Positions 46,888 to 55,427 of a DNA stretch of 64,000 nt are shown here, in pieces. Numbering within the stretch: the first letter of the stretch is position 1; every line of letters starts with the position of its first letter. The notes beneath the pieces were generated by a model. It worked only from the letters and a program-made list of their open reading frames with translations, had not been told where the DNA came from and did no database searches. The DNA is from Novosphingobium sp. PhB165 (GTDB taxonomy: Bacteria; Pseudomonadota; Alphaproteobacteria; Sphingomonadales; Sphingomonadaceae): positions 558,001 through 622,000 of the forward strand of contig NZ_SLVB01000001.1 of assembly GCF_004341845.1 (NCBI RefSeq), in the 5' to 3' direction. The position numbers were made by a program, and so were the translations under genes.

Positions 46888-47949
46888 ATGAGTCTGCCGC
46901 GTATCGCAATCGATGCGATGGGCGGCGACGAGGGCGTGCGCGTCATGATTGAGGGCGCGGCACTCGCGCGCCGTCGCCATGATCGCTTCAAGTTCCTGCT
47001 GGTGGGTGACGAGGCGCGGATCAAATCCGCGCTCGAGGATCACCCGAACCTCAGGGCTAGCTCCGAAATCCTGCACACCGATGGCGTCATCAGTGGCGAG
47101 GACAAGCCCAGTCAGGCATTGCGCCGGGCCAAGGGCACCTCGATGGGGCGCGCTATCGAGGCGGTGAAGGCGGGCGACGCCGGAGCCGCCGTCAGTGCCG
47201 GTAACACCGGCGCCCTGATGGCGATCTCCAAGCTGACGCTGCGCACGATGCCCGGTATCGACCGGCCGGCCTTGGCTGCGCTGTTGCCGACGCTGGGTGA
47301 AAACGACCTCGTGATGCTCGACCTCGGCGCCAATGCCGAGTGCGACGCGCGCAACCTCGTGCAATTCGCGATCATGGGCGCTGCCTATGCCCGCGTCGCC
47401 ACGGGGCGCGAGCAACCGCGCGTGCGTCTGCTGAACATCGGAACCGAAGAAACCAAGGGCACCGACATGCTGCGCGACGCGGCAGCGATGCTCAAGGCGG
47501 CGGCGGCCGACCTGTCGATCTCGTTTGACGGCTTCTCCGAGGCCGACAAGCTGGGGCGCGGGGACATGGACGTCATCGTGACCGATGGTTTCTCCGGCAA
47601 TGTCGCGCTGAAAGCGGTGGAAGGCACGGCGCGTTTCGTGGCCGATCTGCTTCGCCGCGGCTTCAGCAGCTCCCTGCGTTCGAAGATCGGGTTCCTGATC
47701 TCGAAACCGGCGACCGAGCTGCTCAAGCATCATCTCGATCCCAACAATCATAATGGCGCGGTTTTCCTGGGTCTCAACGGCATTGTCGTGAAAAGCCATG
47801 GCGGTGCCAATGCCGCCGGGGTCGCGAATGCCGTGGCGGTTACGGCGCGCCTCCTGGAGGAAAACGTGACCGAGCGGATCTCCGCCGACCTCGCCCGCGT
47901 GGGCGGGACTTCCCTGCGCAAGCCGCGCGTGACGGAAGAGAGCGCCTGA
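46888..47949 (+). CDS. plsX: Phosphate acyltransferase PlsX
   Basis: 353 residues. It makes acyl-phosphate from acyl-ACP as the first step of PlsX/PlsY phospholipid synthesis and is membrane-associated. [14 protein letters not shown] at the start, [50 protein letters not shown] and [16 protein letters not shown] are diagnostic. ATG 46888 follows CGGAGAAAGAGC. The stop overlaps the fabH start by one base (TGATG). Confidence 0.96.
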   Translation: MSLPRIAIDAMGGDEGVRVMIEGAALARRRHDRFKFLLVGDEARIKSALEDHPNLRASSEILHTDGVISGEDKPSQALRRAKGTSMGRAIEAVKAGDAGAAVSAGNTGALMAISKLTLRTMPGIDRPALAALLPTLGENDLVMLDLGANAECDARNLVQFAIMGAAYARVATGREQPRVRLLNIGTEETKGTDMLRDAAAMLKAAAADLSISFDGFSEADKLGRGDMDVIVTDGFSGNVALKAVEGTARFVADLLRRGFSSSLRSKIGFLISKPATELLKHHLDPNNHNGAVFLGLNGIVVKSHGGANAAGVANAVAVTARLLEENVTERISADLARVGGTSLRKPRVTEESA

Positions 47950-48917
47950 TGTTGCGTTCGGTCATTGTCGGCACGGGCTCCGCCCTGCCGCGCCGTGCGG
48001 TCAGCAATGCCGAGCTTGCGGAGCAAGTCGACACCAGCGACGAGTGGATCGTCGAGCGCACCGGCATCTCCAACCGCCATATCGCTGCCGACGACGAAAC
48101 GACGTCCAGCCTTGCCACCGATGCCGCGCGCAATGCGCTGGCGGCGGCGGGGATCGAGGCGGCTTCGATCGACCTGATCGTGCTCGCCACGGCGACGCCT
48201 GACCAGACCTTCCCGGCTTCCGCGACTCTGGTGCAGGCGAATCTCGGCTGCCGAGGCGGAATCGCCTTCGACGTGGCCGCGGTATGCTCGGGCTTTCTCT
48301 ATGCCTTGGGCGTGGCCGACTCGATGCTGCGTTCGGGCATGGCCAAGCGCGCGCTGGTGATCGGTTCGGAAACCTTCAGCCGCATTCTCGACTGGGAAGA
48401 TCGCACGACCTGCGTGCTCTTCGGCGACGGCGCCGGGGCCATCGTGCTCGAAGCGCAGGAGCAGGACGGTGAGAATCTGCGCGGCGTGCTTGCCACCCGC
48501 CTTCATGCCGACGGCGCTCACAACCAGCTTCTCTATGTGGACGGCGGTCCTTCGACCACCGGGACCGTAGGCAAGCTGCGTATGAAGGGCCGTGAGGTTT
48601 TCCGCCATGCGGTGGTGAATCTGGCGGAAGTCCTTGAGGAAGTGCTCGTCGAAACCGGCCATACTTCGCAGGATATCGACTGGCTGGTGCCACATCAGGC
48701 CAATGCCCGCATCCTCGACGCGACGGCCAAGAAGCTGAATCTGCCAAGAGAAAAGGTCGTGATGACCGTCGGCCAGCACGCGAATACGTCCGCCGCATCG
48801 GTTCCGCTGGCGCTAGATCAGGCCGTTCGCGATGGCCGAATCAAGCAGGGCGACCTCGTTGTACTCGAGGCAATGGGCGGCGGATTTACCTGGGGAGCAA
48901 GCCTCGTCCGCATGTGA
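47949..48917 (+). CDS. fabH: 3-oxoacyl-[ACP] synthase III
   Basis: 322 residues, the condensing enzyme that starts fatty acid chains from acetyl-CoA and malonyl-ACP. The catalytic Cys is in [14 protein letters not shown], His in [10 protein letters not shown] and Asn in [29 protein letters not shown] and [16 protein letters not shown] mark the N-terminus. It follows plsX with a one-base overlap, so translation is coupled. Confidence 0.97.
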   Translation: MLRSVIVGTGSALPRRAVSNAELAEQVDTSDEWIVERTGISNRHIAADDETTSSLATDAARNALAAAGIEAASIDLIVLATATPDQTFPASATLVQANLGCRGGIAFDVAAVCSGFLYALGVADSMLRSGMAKRALVIGSETFSRILDWEDRTTCVLFGDGAGAIVLEAQEQDGENLRGVLATRLHADGAHNQLLYVDGGPSTTGTVGKLRMKGREVFRHAVVNLAEVLEEVLVETGHTSQDIDWLVPHQANARILDATAKKLNLPREKVVMTVGQHANTSAASVPLALDQAVRDGRIKQGDLVVLEAMGGGFTWGASLVRM

Positions 48918-49028
48918 ATTTGCCCGCGATCGAAAGTATCGTGGCATTTACTGCACGGAGCATTGCTTTTCCCTCATTTTTTCATATTATCGTCATGGGG
49001 GTCAGCGCTCTTAGGGGATGCGGGATTG

Positions 49029-49325
49029 ATGCGCTCCATGGAAACATTGACCAGGGCTGAGATCGCGGAAGCCATTCACCGGAGGCTCGGGCTCTCACGC
49101 GCCGAATCGCTGGGCATGGTGGAGGCTATACTCCAGCACATGTCGCTCGCACTTACCGATGGGGAGAACGTAAAGATCTCCGGTTTCGGTACATTCCTGT
49201 TGCGAGACAAAGGCGAACGTGTCGGACGCAATCCGAAGACGGGGGTGGAAGTGCCCATTACCCCGCGCCGGGTGATGACATTCCGCGCCAGCCAGATGCT
49301 CAAGGATCGCATCGCAGAGATGTGA
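49029..49325 (+). CDS. ihfA: Integration host factor subunit alpha
   Basis: 98 residues (95 if it starts at the ATG at 49038). This is a DNA-bending nucleoid protein working as a heterodimer with IHF-beta. [60 protein letters not shown] is the beta-arm that inserts in the minor groove. The fabH-ihfA-merR order is conserved in alphaproteobacteria. A 111-bp gap after fabH may hold its own promoter. Confidence 0.95.
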   Translation: MRSMETLTRAEIAEAIHRRLGLSRAESLGMVEAILQHMSLALTDGENVKISGFGTFLLRDKGERVGRNPKTGVEVPITPRRVMTFRASQMLKDRIAEM

Positions 49326-49371
49326 TCGTGGCCGCTCCCGCGGGGCGGCACCGCCCAGAGGAGCCCGTTTC

Positions 49372-49779
49372 ATGTCCGGAAATTCGGAACGTCCCCGCTT
49401 CGAGGACGGGAAGGATGCGCAGGCACTTCGCACTATCGGCGAAGTGACGAAGGCGCTTGGTGTGCGCCAGCACGTGCTGCGTTACTGGGAAGAACAGTTT
49501 CCCGCACTCCAGCCGATCAAGCGGGCCGGGGGGCGGCGTTACTATCGCCCGGAAGACATTGCGCTGATTGCCGAAATCGACCGTCTCGTTCACCACGAGG
49601 GCTATACCCTGCGCGGCGCGCGCCAGGCGATCGAGGGGCGTTCCGATGAGGGCGAAAGCGCCGGGCCTGTCGTCGTCGAGGCTGTGATTCCGGCGCATGA
49701 CGTCGTTTCCAATGACGAAATTATGGATCGCCTGCGCGCCATTCGGGCGCATCTAGCCCAGGCTTTGGTCGCGGCCTGA
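49372..49779 (+). CDS. MerR family transcriptional regulator
   Basis: 135 residues. The winged helix-turn-helix is near the N-terminus: RTIGEVTKALGVRQHVLRYWEEQFPALQPIKRAGGRRYYRPEDIALI, about residues 20-66, followed by a dimerisation helix (YTLRGARQAIEGR). This is the short MerR protein that commonly follows ihfA in alphaproteobacteria; there is no metal-binding cysteine, so the signal is unknown. ATG 49372 follows GAGGAGCCCGTTTC. A hairpin terminator at 49794-49817 ends the block. Confidence 0.92.
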   Translation: MSGNSERPRFEDGKDAQALRTIGEVTKALGVRQHVLRYWEEQFPALQPIKRAGGRRYYRPEDIALIAEIDRLVHHEGYTLRGARQAIEGRSDEGESAGPVVVEAVIPAHDVVSNDEIMDRLRAIRAHLAQALVAA

Positions 49780-49793
49780 CAAGGTTTCGATAG

Positions 49794-49817
49794 GGCGGGC
49801 ACCTTTATGGACCCGCC
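49794..49817. terminator. Terminator after the merR gene
   Basis: GGCGGG and CCCGCC around a 12-nt loop, between the merR stop (49779) and the convergent sixA stop (49827). Confidence 0.5.
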
Positions 49818-49826
49818 ATTTCCTTC

Positions 49827-50372
49827 TCAATATTCGACTTGCGGACCCAGCGCCGGGTCAAGATCGCGCGGGCGAGTCAGATGGACCAGCCGGCCGCGGC
49901 CCTCGCTGATGTCCGCCCACGAATCGATATCGAGTTCGATCACCGCAAAGGCGGCGGTAGGGAACTTTTCCTCGACCATGTCGCGCATCGGGCTTGATCC
50001 ATCGTCGGGCACGAGGTCGAAGATCAGGTCTTCCAGACCGGGATTGTGGCCGACCAGCATGATCGCGCGGGGATCGCCCGACTGTTCGCGCAGCAGGTCG
50101 ATCAGCGTGGCGGAACTGGCGAGATAGAGTCGGCGGTCCCACGTGAGCGGCGGCGACTCGCCGGCGGCTTCTTCGGCCAGTTCGATGGTCTGCGCCGCAC
50201 GCACGGCGGGCGAGGCCAGTATCCGGTTCCACTTTACCGTGTGATCGCGGATGTGCAGGCCCATCAGTGCCGCGCCCTTGCGTCCGCGCTTGTTGAGCGG
50301 GCGGTCGAAATCGCGCAGACGTGCATCGTTCCAGTCGGACTTGGCGTGCCTGAAAATGCCGAGAGTCTTCAT
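49827..50372 (-). CDS. sixA: Phosphohistidine phosphatase SixA-like
   Basis: 181 residues of the histidine phosphatase (phosphoglycerate mutase) superfamily. The catalytic RHG-type motif is IFRHAKSDWND at residues 6-16; the second arginine is in ASPAVRAAQT and the second histidine in MLVGHNPGLEDL. SixA removes phosphate from phosphohistidine in phosphorelay and PTS proteins; whether this is its substrate here is inference from length and pattern. It sits 13 bp past the end of the helicase gene on the same strand. Confidence 0.85.
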   Translation of the reverse strand: MKTLGIFRHAKSDWNDARLRDFDRPLNKRGRKGAALMGLHIRDHTVKWNRILASPAVRAAQTIELAEEAAGESPPLTWDRRLYLASSATLIDLLREQSGDPRAIMLVGHNPGLEDLIFDLVPDDGSSPMRDMVEEKFPTAAFAVIELDIDSWADISEGRGRLVHLTRPRDLDPALGPQVEY

Positions 50373-50385
50373 GCCGATGATGCGC

Positions 50386-53106
50386 TCACACTGGGGGGCG
50401 GACAGGATCGCCGTCCTTCACGGTTTCCCCTGAAACACTTGCTGCCACGCGATGCAAGGCTTCCTCCAACGAAATGCGACGCACCGGGGTACCTTGCGGG
50501 AAGGCGCTGAGCAGGCGTGAGGGGAAAGCGGAGGAAAGCACCACGAAATGCCCGTGGTCTTCGCGGCTGCGGATCAGACGGCCGAAGGCCTGCGCCAGCT
50601 TGGCGCGGATCAGGCTGTCGTCAAAGGCGGAACCGCCCCCGGCGACCCGCCGCGCGCGGTGCAGAATTGTCGGTCGCGGCCAAGGCACTTGCTCCATGAC
50701 GACAAGACGGAGCGAATGGCCGGGCACGTCCACACCGTCTCGCAAGGCATCGGTACCCAATAGCGAGGCCTTGGGATCGTCGCGGAAGATGTCGACCAGC
50801 GTGCCGGTGTCGATCGGATCGACATGCTGGGCATAGAGCGGCAGCCCGCCGCGCGCGAGACGATCGGCGATGCGACCATGCACCGCGCGCAGGCGGCGGA
50901 TCGCGGTAAACAGGCCCAGCACGCCGCCGCCCGATGCCTCGATCAGCCGCCCATAGGCGCCAGCCAGCGCCGGAATATCGCCGCGCGGCACATCGTTGAC
51001 GATCAGCACTTCGGCCTGTGCGGCGTAGTCGAACGGGCTGAGATGCTCGGAAAGTTTGGGCGCCACATCGATATAGGGCGTGCCGGAGCGCTTGATCGCC
51101 TGATCCCATGTGTCGCCGTCGCGCAGCGTGGCGGACGTCATGACGACGCCGTGCGCGGGCTCCAGCACGACGCTGGCGAAGGGTTTCATCGGGTCCAGCC
51201 AATGGCGATGGATGCCGGTATCGTACTCGCGCGCCTCGGAGCGTTCGAGCGATAGCCAGTCGACAAATTCGGGATCGGCCGGGCCGGCGAGGCGGGCGAG
51301 CATCGCTTCCCATGCTGCCAGTAGGTCGATTCGCCAGCTGAGGGAGTGGCGCGCGCCTTCGATACGGGCGCGGCCGGGGCCGTCCAGCCAGTCCGGCCCG
51401 TCCTCCAGCAGTGCCTCCAGCCTGAGGCCAAGGCGCATGAGGGGCTGGCGTAGCTCTGCCAGTGCCTCTCGCGCAGCTTCGGACACTTCCACGAAGGCGC
51501 CGTCGAGCCCGGCCGCCTCGGTTTCGAGTCCGTAGCCCGCTTCCTGCCCGCCGCTTTCGTCGCGGGCATAGACCGTCGCGCGGACGGCTGCGAAAAGCTC
51601 TTCCAGCGGGCCCGATGCCGCGCCTTCGACGATGCGCTGCATCCAGCCGTCGCCCGGCAGCGCCTCGGCGGCGGCGACGGCGGCGGTGATCGCCTTGGCG
51701 CCGGCCTCGTCATAGCTGGCGACATCGGCGAGTCGCGCGGAAAGCCCGCGACGGCGCCCGCGCGCGTTCTTTTCAGGGCCGATCACCCAGCGGCGCAACT
51801 CGATGGCCTCGGTGCCGGTCAGCGCGGCGGCGAACGTCGAATCGGCGGCGTCGAACACGTGATGGCCTTCGTCGAACACCACGCGGGTAGGGCGCGAGGC
51901 CTGATCGCGGCCGCGCGCGGCATTGATCATGACGAGGGCATGGTTGCCGATCACGAGATCCGCGCCGACGCTGGCGCGGGTGGCGCGTTCGATGAAGCAC
52001 TTCCGGAAATGCGGGCATCCGGCATAGACGCATTCGCCGCGCCGGTCGGTGAGGGCGGTGATGCCGCGCTGGCGGAACAGCGTGCCCAGCCAGCCCGGCA
52101 GGTCGCCGCCGATCATGTCGCCGTCCTGCGAATAGGCGGCCCAGCGCGCGACGATCTGCGCCATGATCGCGGCGCGACCGGCGAATCCGCCCTGCAGCGC
52201 GTCCTCAAGGTTGAGCAGGCAGAGATAGTTCTCGCGGCCCTTGCGGACGACGACGGGCTGGCTGCCGTCGGGGCGGTATTCCGGCCACGCGCGGCGGCTT
52301 TCCTGGCGAAGCTGGCGTTGCAGGGCCTTGGTATATGTCGAAACCCAGACGGTTCCGCCCGATTGCTGTGCCCAGAGCGAGGCGGGGGCGAGATAGCCCA
52401 GCGTCTTGCCGATGCCGGTGCCGGCTTGCGCCAGCACCACGTGCGGACGGCCGCGCGCCTCGCGCGGGGCGAAGGCTTCCGAGGCCTCTACCGCATAGGC
52501 GCGCTGGCTCTCGCGCTGTTCCGCGCCGGTTCCGGTGAGTTGGGCCAGCCGTTGCAACACTTCGCCGGGCTGGAGCGTGATCTGGCGGGGCTGCGGGAGT
52601 TCCGGCGTTTCGTCCCACTCGGGAAGGCGGGTGAAGAGCCAGCGTTCGGCGCGCTGCGGCTTGGCGATCCGCGCGGTGAGCAGGGTGGACCATGGCCAGC
52701 GCATGCGGATCAGCGATTGCAGGCCGGTCCATGCGCCCTCGCGCTCCGCCCAGTCGGGGCTCTCGCACGTTTCCAGCAGGGCGCCCGCCGCTTCCTGCAG
52801 CAGGCGCGGCACGTCGGCATCGCTGGTGGGTTCCTCAAGGCCCAGCGCGTGGGCGAGGCCCTTGGGCGTGGGCACCACGAAGCGGGCCGGGTGAATGAAC
52901 GCATAGAGTTCGAGCAGGTCCAGCCCGGAAAGGTCCGGATACCCCAGCCGCGTCGCCACCAGCGGCGCGTTCAGGATCAGCAGCGGCGTGTCGGCAGCGG
53001 CGGTGACGGCCTCTCCCTTCGATACCGGGCGAGTCGTGCCGGGCCCCTCGCGGAGCCAGGAGCCGGCGTGGCTGGCGTGGAGCGCGGGCAAGGGAAGGGC
53101 GGCCAT
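50386..53106 (-). CDS. DinG/XPD-family ATP-dependent DNA helicase
   Basis: 906 residues. From about residue 225 the superfamily 2 helicase begins: Walker A AQAGTGIGKTLGYL, TYTKALQRQL, four cysteines of a probable iron-sulfur cluster (ENYLCLLN, then GECVYAGCPHFRKC), GNHALVMI, DEGH box VVFDEGHHVFD. The C-terminal lobe has MTSATLRDG, LLGTDALRDGVDVPG and QAFGRLIRSRED (motif VI). The first 220 residues are an extra N-terminal domain seen in alphaproteobacterial members. It probably unwinds DNA in repair or R-loop removal. Confidence 0.92.
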   Translation of the reverse strand: MAALPLPALHASHAGSWLREGPGTTRPVSKGEAVTAAADTPLLILNAPLVATRLGYPDLSGLDLLELYAFIHPARFVVPTPKGLAHALGLEEPTSDADVPRLLQEAAGALLETCESPDWAEREGAWTGLQSLIRMRWPWSTLLTARIAKPQRAERWLFTRLPEWDETPELPQPRQITLQPGEVLQRLAQLTGTGAEQRESQRAYAVEASEAFAPREARGRPHVVLAQAGTGIGKTLGYLAPASLWAQQSGGTVWVSTYTKALQRQLRQESRRAWPEYRPDGSQPVVVRKGRENYLCLLNLEDALQGGFAGRAAIMAQIVARWAAYSQDGDMIGGDLPGWLGTLFRQRGITALTDRRGECVYAGCPHFRKCFIERATRASVGADLVIGNHALVMINAARGRDQASRPTRVVFDEGHHVFDAADSTFAAALTGTEAIELRRWVIGPEKNARGRRRGLSARLADVASYDEAGAKAITAAVAAAEALPGDGWMQRIVEGAASGPLEELFAAVRATVYARDESGGQEAGYGLETEAAGLDGAFVEVSEAAREALAELRQPLMRLGLRLEALLEDGPDWLDGPGRARIEGARHSLSWRIDLLAAWEAMLARLAGPADPEFVDWLSLERSEAREYDTGIHRHWLDPMKPFASVVLEPAHGVVMTSATLRDGDTWDQAIKRSGTPYIDVAPKLSEHLSPFDYAAQAEVLIVNDVPRGDIPALAGAYGRLIEASGGGVLGLFTAIRRLRAVHGRIADRLARGGLPLYAQHVDPIDTGTLVDIFRDDPKASLLGTDALRDGVDVPGHSLRLVVMEQVPWPRPTILHRARRVAGGGSAFDDSLIRAKLAQAFGRLIRSREDHGHFVVLSSAFPSRLLSAFPQGTPVRRISLEEALHRVAASVSGETVKDGDPVRPPV

Positions 53107-53185
53107 GGCCTTCGTCTTAGGCGCGGAGGGCGCGAAGGGAAACCTCGCGGCGCGCGCTTTCGTCAGAAACGAGGGTGTCTCGATA

Positions 53186-53241
53186 AAAATGCATCAAGAT
53201 ACATTTTAGCCTCTTGCGGATCTCACTTTAAGATATATCTT
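53186..53241. promoter_or_regulatory. Candidate PadR operators upstream of padR
   Basis: Two dyads stand out in this unusually AT-rich stretch: ATGC-N8-ACAT at 53189-53204 (within AAAATG ... CATTTT, 53186-53207), close to the PadR consensus ATGT-N8-ACAT, and the perfect 12-bp palindrome AAGATATATCTT at 53230-53241, 9 bp before the padR start. Autoregulation is likely. Confidence 0.55.
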
Positions 53242-53250
53242 GTAGCCATC

Positions 53251-54048
53251 ATGAAGACACAACGAAACGAGATGAAAATGATGAAGATCCATCACAAGCG
53301 CGGTCATGGCCGCGGATGCGGCCGCGGCGAACGCAGTGGCCGCGAAGAATTCGGCGCCGAGTTTGGCGGTCACGGCTTTGGTGACAGGCGCTTCGACCCG
53401 CGCGGCATGCGCGGTCGCGGCGGCTTCGGCATGGAACGCGGTCCGTTCGGCCGCGATGGCGATGATTTCGAAGGCGGCTTCCCTGGTGGCCGTGGACGCG
53501 GTCGCGGCGGCCGGGGCGAAGGCTTCGGTGGCGGCTTTGGCGGGGGCTTCGGTCCTGGTGGCGGCCGCATGGGCGGTCGTCGCAAGCGTCTGTTCGAACA
53601 GGCCGAACTCCAGGTTCTCCTGCTGGCGCTGATCGTCGAGGCGCCGCGCCACGGCTATGAACTGATCCGCGAGATCGAGGCGCTTTCGGGCGGCGACTAT
53701 GCGCCCAGCCCGGGCGTGGTCTATCCCGCGCTCACCTACATGGAAGAAGCGGGCCTGATCTCGGCAAAGGCCGAGGAAGGCGCGCGCAAGTCCTACGAGG
53801 CGACGGACGAAGGCCGCAAGCAGGCCGAGACCGACGCCGAGAAGGCCGTGGAACTGAAGGCCCGCCTCTCGGCATTGGCCGAGGCACGCGACAAGGTCGA
53901 TCCGGCCCCGGTGCGCCGCGCGATCCATGCGCTGCGGACCGCGATGCACGACCGTCTTTCGAAGGACGGCGCCAATCGCGAGGTCATCCTCCAGATCGCC
54001 GATGCGCTCGACGAGGCAACCCGCAAGATCGAAAGGATCGAGGTTTGA
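53251..54048 (+). CDS. PadR family transcriptional regulator with long Gly/Arg-rich N-terminus
   Basis: 265 residues. Residues 1-110 are low-complexity and basic-glycine-rich (repeats such as [20 protein letters not shown]), probably disordered and able to bind nucleic acid. Then a PadR winged helix domain follows: LQVLLLALIVEAPRHGYELI, YAPSPGVVYPALTYMEEAGL, RKSYEATDEGRK, and a C-terminal helical dimerisation part. Start could be ATG 53251, 53272 or 53281. Promoter dyads suggest self-repression. The stop overlaps the TTG start of a DUF2218 gene, so they form an operon. Confidence 0.88.
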   Translation: MKTQRNEMKMMKIHHKRGHGRGCGRGERSGREEFGAEFGGHGFGDRRFDPRGMRGRGGFGMERGPFGRDGDDFEGGFPGGRGRGRGGRGEGFGGGFGGGFGPGGGRMGGRRKRLFEQAELQVLLLALIVEAPRHGYELIREIEALSGGDYAPSPGVVYPALTYMEEAGLISAKAEEGARKSYEATDEGRKQAETDAEKAVELKARLSALAEARDKVDPAPVRRAIHALRTAMHDRLSKDGANREVILQIADALDEATRKIERIEV

Positions 54049-54350
54049 GCCACACGATCACGGCGAAAGTCGCCACGCCGAATGGCGGCAAGTACGTCCA
54101 GCAGCTTTGCAAGCACTGGAGCCACAAGCTGGAAACCCGCGTGGAGGGCGATACCGGCACGGTAACGTTCCCGACGGCCGTGGCGACGATGACGGCAGAT
54201 GGCGAGGGCATCGCCATCGCCATCACCGGCGAGAACCGGGACGATGTGGAGCAACTGACCGACGTGGTCGCGCGCCATATCGACCGCTTCGCCTTTCGCG
54301 AAGATCCGCTGACCTATGACTGGCAATGGCGGGAAACTGCGGCTCAGTGA
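54045..54350 (+). CDS. DUF2218 family protein
   Basis: 101 residues from TTG 54045, overlapping the padR stop (TTGA) with AAAGGATCGAGG as ribosome-binding site. The DUF2218 pattern is SHTITAKVATPNGGKYVQQLCKHWSHKL and RFAFREDPLTYDWQW. Members are small cytoplasmic proteins of unknown function, sometimes near metal or siderophore genes. The VQQLCKHWSHK segment has Cys and two His. Coupling to a PadR regulator suggests that it is the regulated product. Confidence 0.85.
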   Translation: MSHTITAKVATPNGGKYVQQLCKHWSHKLETRVEGDTGTVTFPTAVATMTADGEGIAIAITGENRDDVEQLTDVVARHIDRFAFREDPLTYDWQWRETAAQ

Positions 54351-54369
54351 TCCACTGATCCAAAGCGAC

Positions 54370-54416
54370 ACCGCCCCGCTCCCACCCGGCTCAAGGCCGG
54401 TGGGAGGCGGGGCGGT
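54370..54416. terminator. Strong GC-rich terminator
   Basis: Arms 54370-54390 and 54396-54416 pair over about 20 bp (ACCGCCCCGC... / ...GCGGGGCGGT) with one bulge on each side, followed by TATCGTTTT on the plus strand. It lies between convergent DUF2218 and mscS genes. Confidence 0.7.
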
Positions 54417-54435
54417 ATCGTTTTCGGCAGTAGTA

Positions 54436-55320
54436 TCAGGCCGCGCGCTTGTCCTGCGAATGGGCGCGGTCGATCGGCAGCGCTTCCTTGAAGGTATTGG
54501 TGACATAGGGGTAGGGGATCTCGATCCCTTCGCCGTCCAGCGCCGTCTTGATCGCCTTGATGGCATGGCTCTTGGTCACGCGCATGTCCTGCGGGCTGGT
54601 ATCGGCCCACCACTGGATCAGGAAGTCGATCGAGCTGGAATTGAAGCGCTGGGCGACGACGAGCACGGCCTTCGTGGCATCGATGCCCTTGACCCCGGCG
54701 ACAGCATCGCGAAGCAGGGTTTCGGCGCGGTCGAGATCGGCGTCGTAGGAAATGCCCACGACCAGTTCGTCACGGCGCACCGGTTCGTCATTGAGGATGC
54801 GCACCGGGTTCTTGAACAGCATCGAGTTGGGCACGACGGTCAGTTCGCCGGTGAACTGGCGGATATGGCTCTCACGCAGGGTAATGCGCTCCACCTTGCC
54901 CTGGATGTTGTTGCATTCGATCGAATCGCCGATGTTCATCTTGTCGCGCAGCATGATGAGCACGCCCGCGAGGAAGTTCTCGAAGATGTCCTGAAACGCG
55001 AAACCGATGGCGAGGGCACCGACACCGAGACCGGCAAAAGCACCCGCGGGCGTGAAGCTCGGCACGGCGACGGTCAGGGCCACCAGCGAGCCGATGATCC
55101 ACACGAACAGGCGCACCAGCGTATCGAAAAGCTGTTTGAGGTCGTTGCGGATGCGCGTGCGGCCGGTCAGCTTGTCGGCGATGCGCACGGCGAATCGTGC
55201 GAGAATCCAGGTGACCACCAGCACCATCAGCGAAATGACGAGGCTCGGCAGCGCTGCCACGAAGCTGTCGGCCATGCTTTCGAGCTGTCTTTGCAGGGTG
55301 TCGACGTATCTCACGATCAA
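54436..55320 (-). CDS. mscS: Small-conductance mechanosensitive channel (MscS family)
   Basis: 294 residues. Three N-terminal membrane spans are visible. The third, pore-lining helix has the Ala/Gly pattern AGAFAGLGVGALAIGFAFQD typical of MscS; the beta domain (FLAGVLIMLRDKMNIGDSIE, ITLRESHIRQFTGELTVVPNSMLF) and C-terminal alpha-beta domain follow. It releases solutes on hypo-osmotic shock. The start codon is TTG 55320 or GTG 55314. It is divergent from the class I lysS gene. Confidence 0.93.
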   Translation of the reverse strand: MIVRYVDTLQRQLESMADSFVAALPSLVISLMVLVVTWILARFAVRIADKLTGRTRIRNDLKQLFDTLVRLFVWIIGSLVALTVAVPSFTPAGAFAGLGVGALAIGFAFQDIFENFLAGVLIMLRDKMNIGDSIECNNIQGKVERITLRESHIRQFTGELTVVPNSMLFKNPVRILNDEPVRRDELVVGISYDADLDRAETLLRDAVAGVKGIDATKAVLVVAQRFNSSSIDFLIQWWADTSPQDMRVTKSHAIKAIKTALDGEGIEIPYPYVTNTFKEALPIDRAHSQDKRAA

Positions 55321-55427
55321 TTCGTATCCTTTTGCGACATGAGGAACCTAACGGCTTCCCCACTGGAGTGGTTCCCCAGACCGCTTCGCGCTTGCGAAAT
55401 GCGGCGAATTCGCGTCATAGCGCGCGC

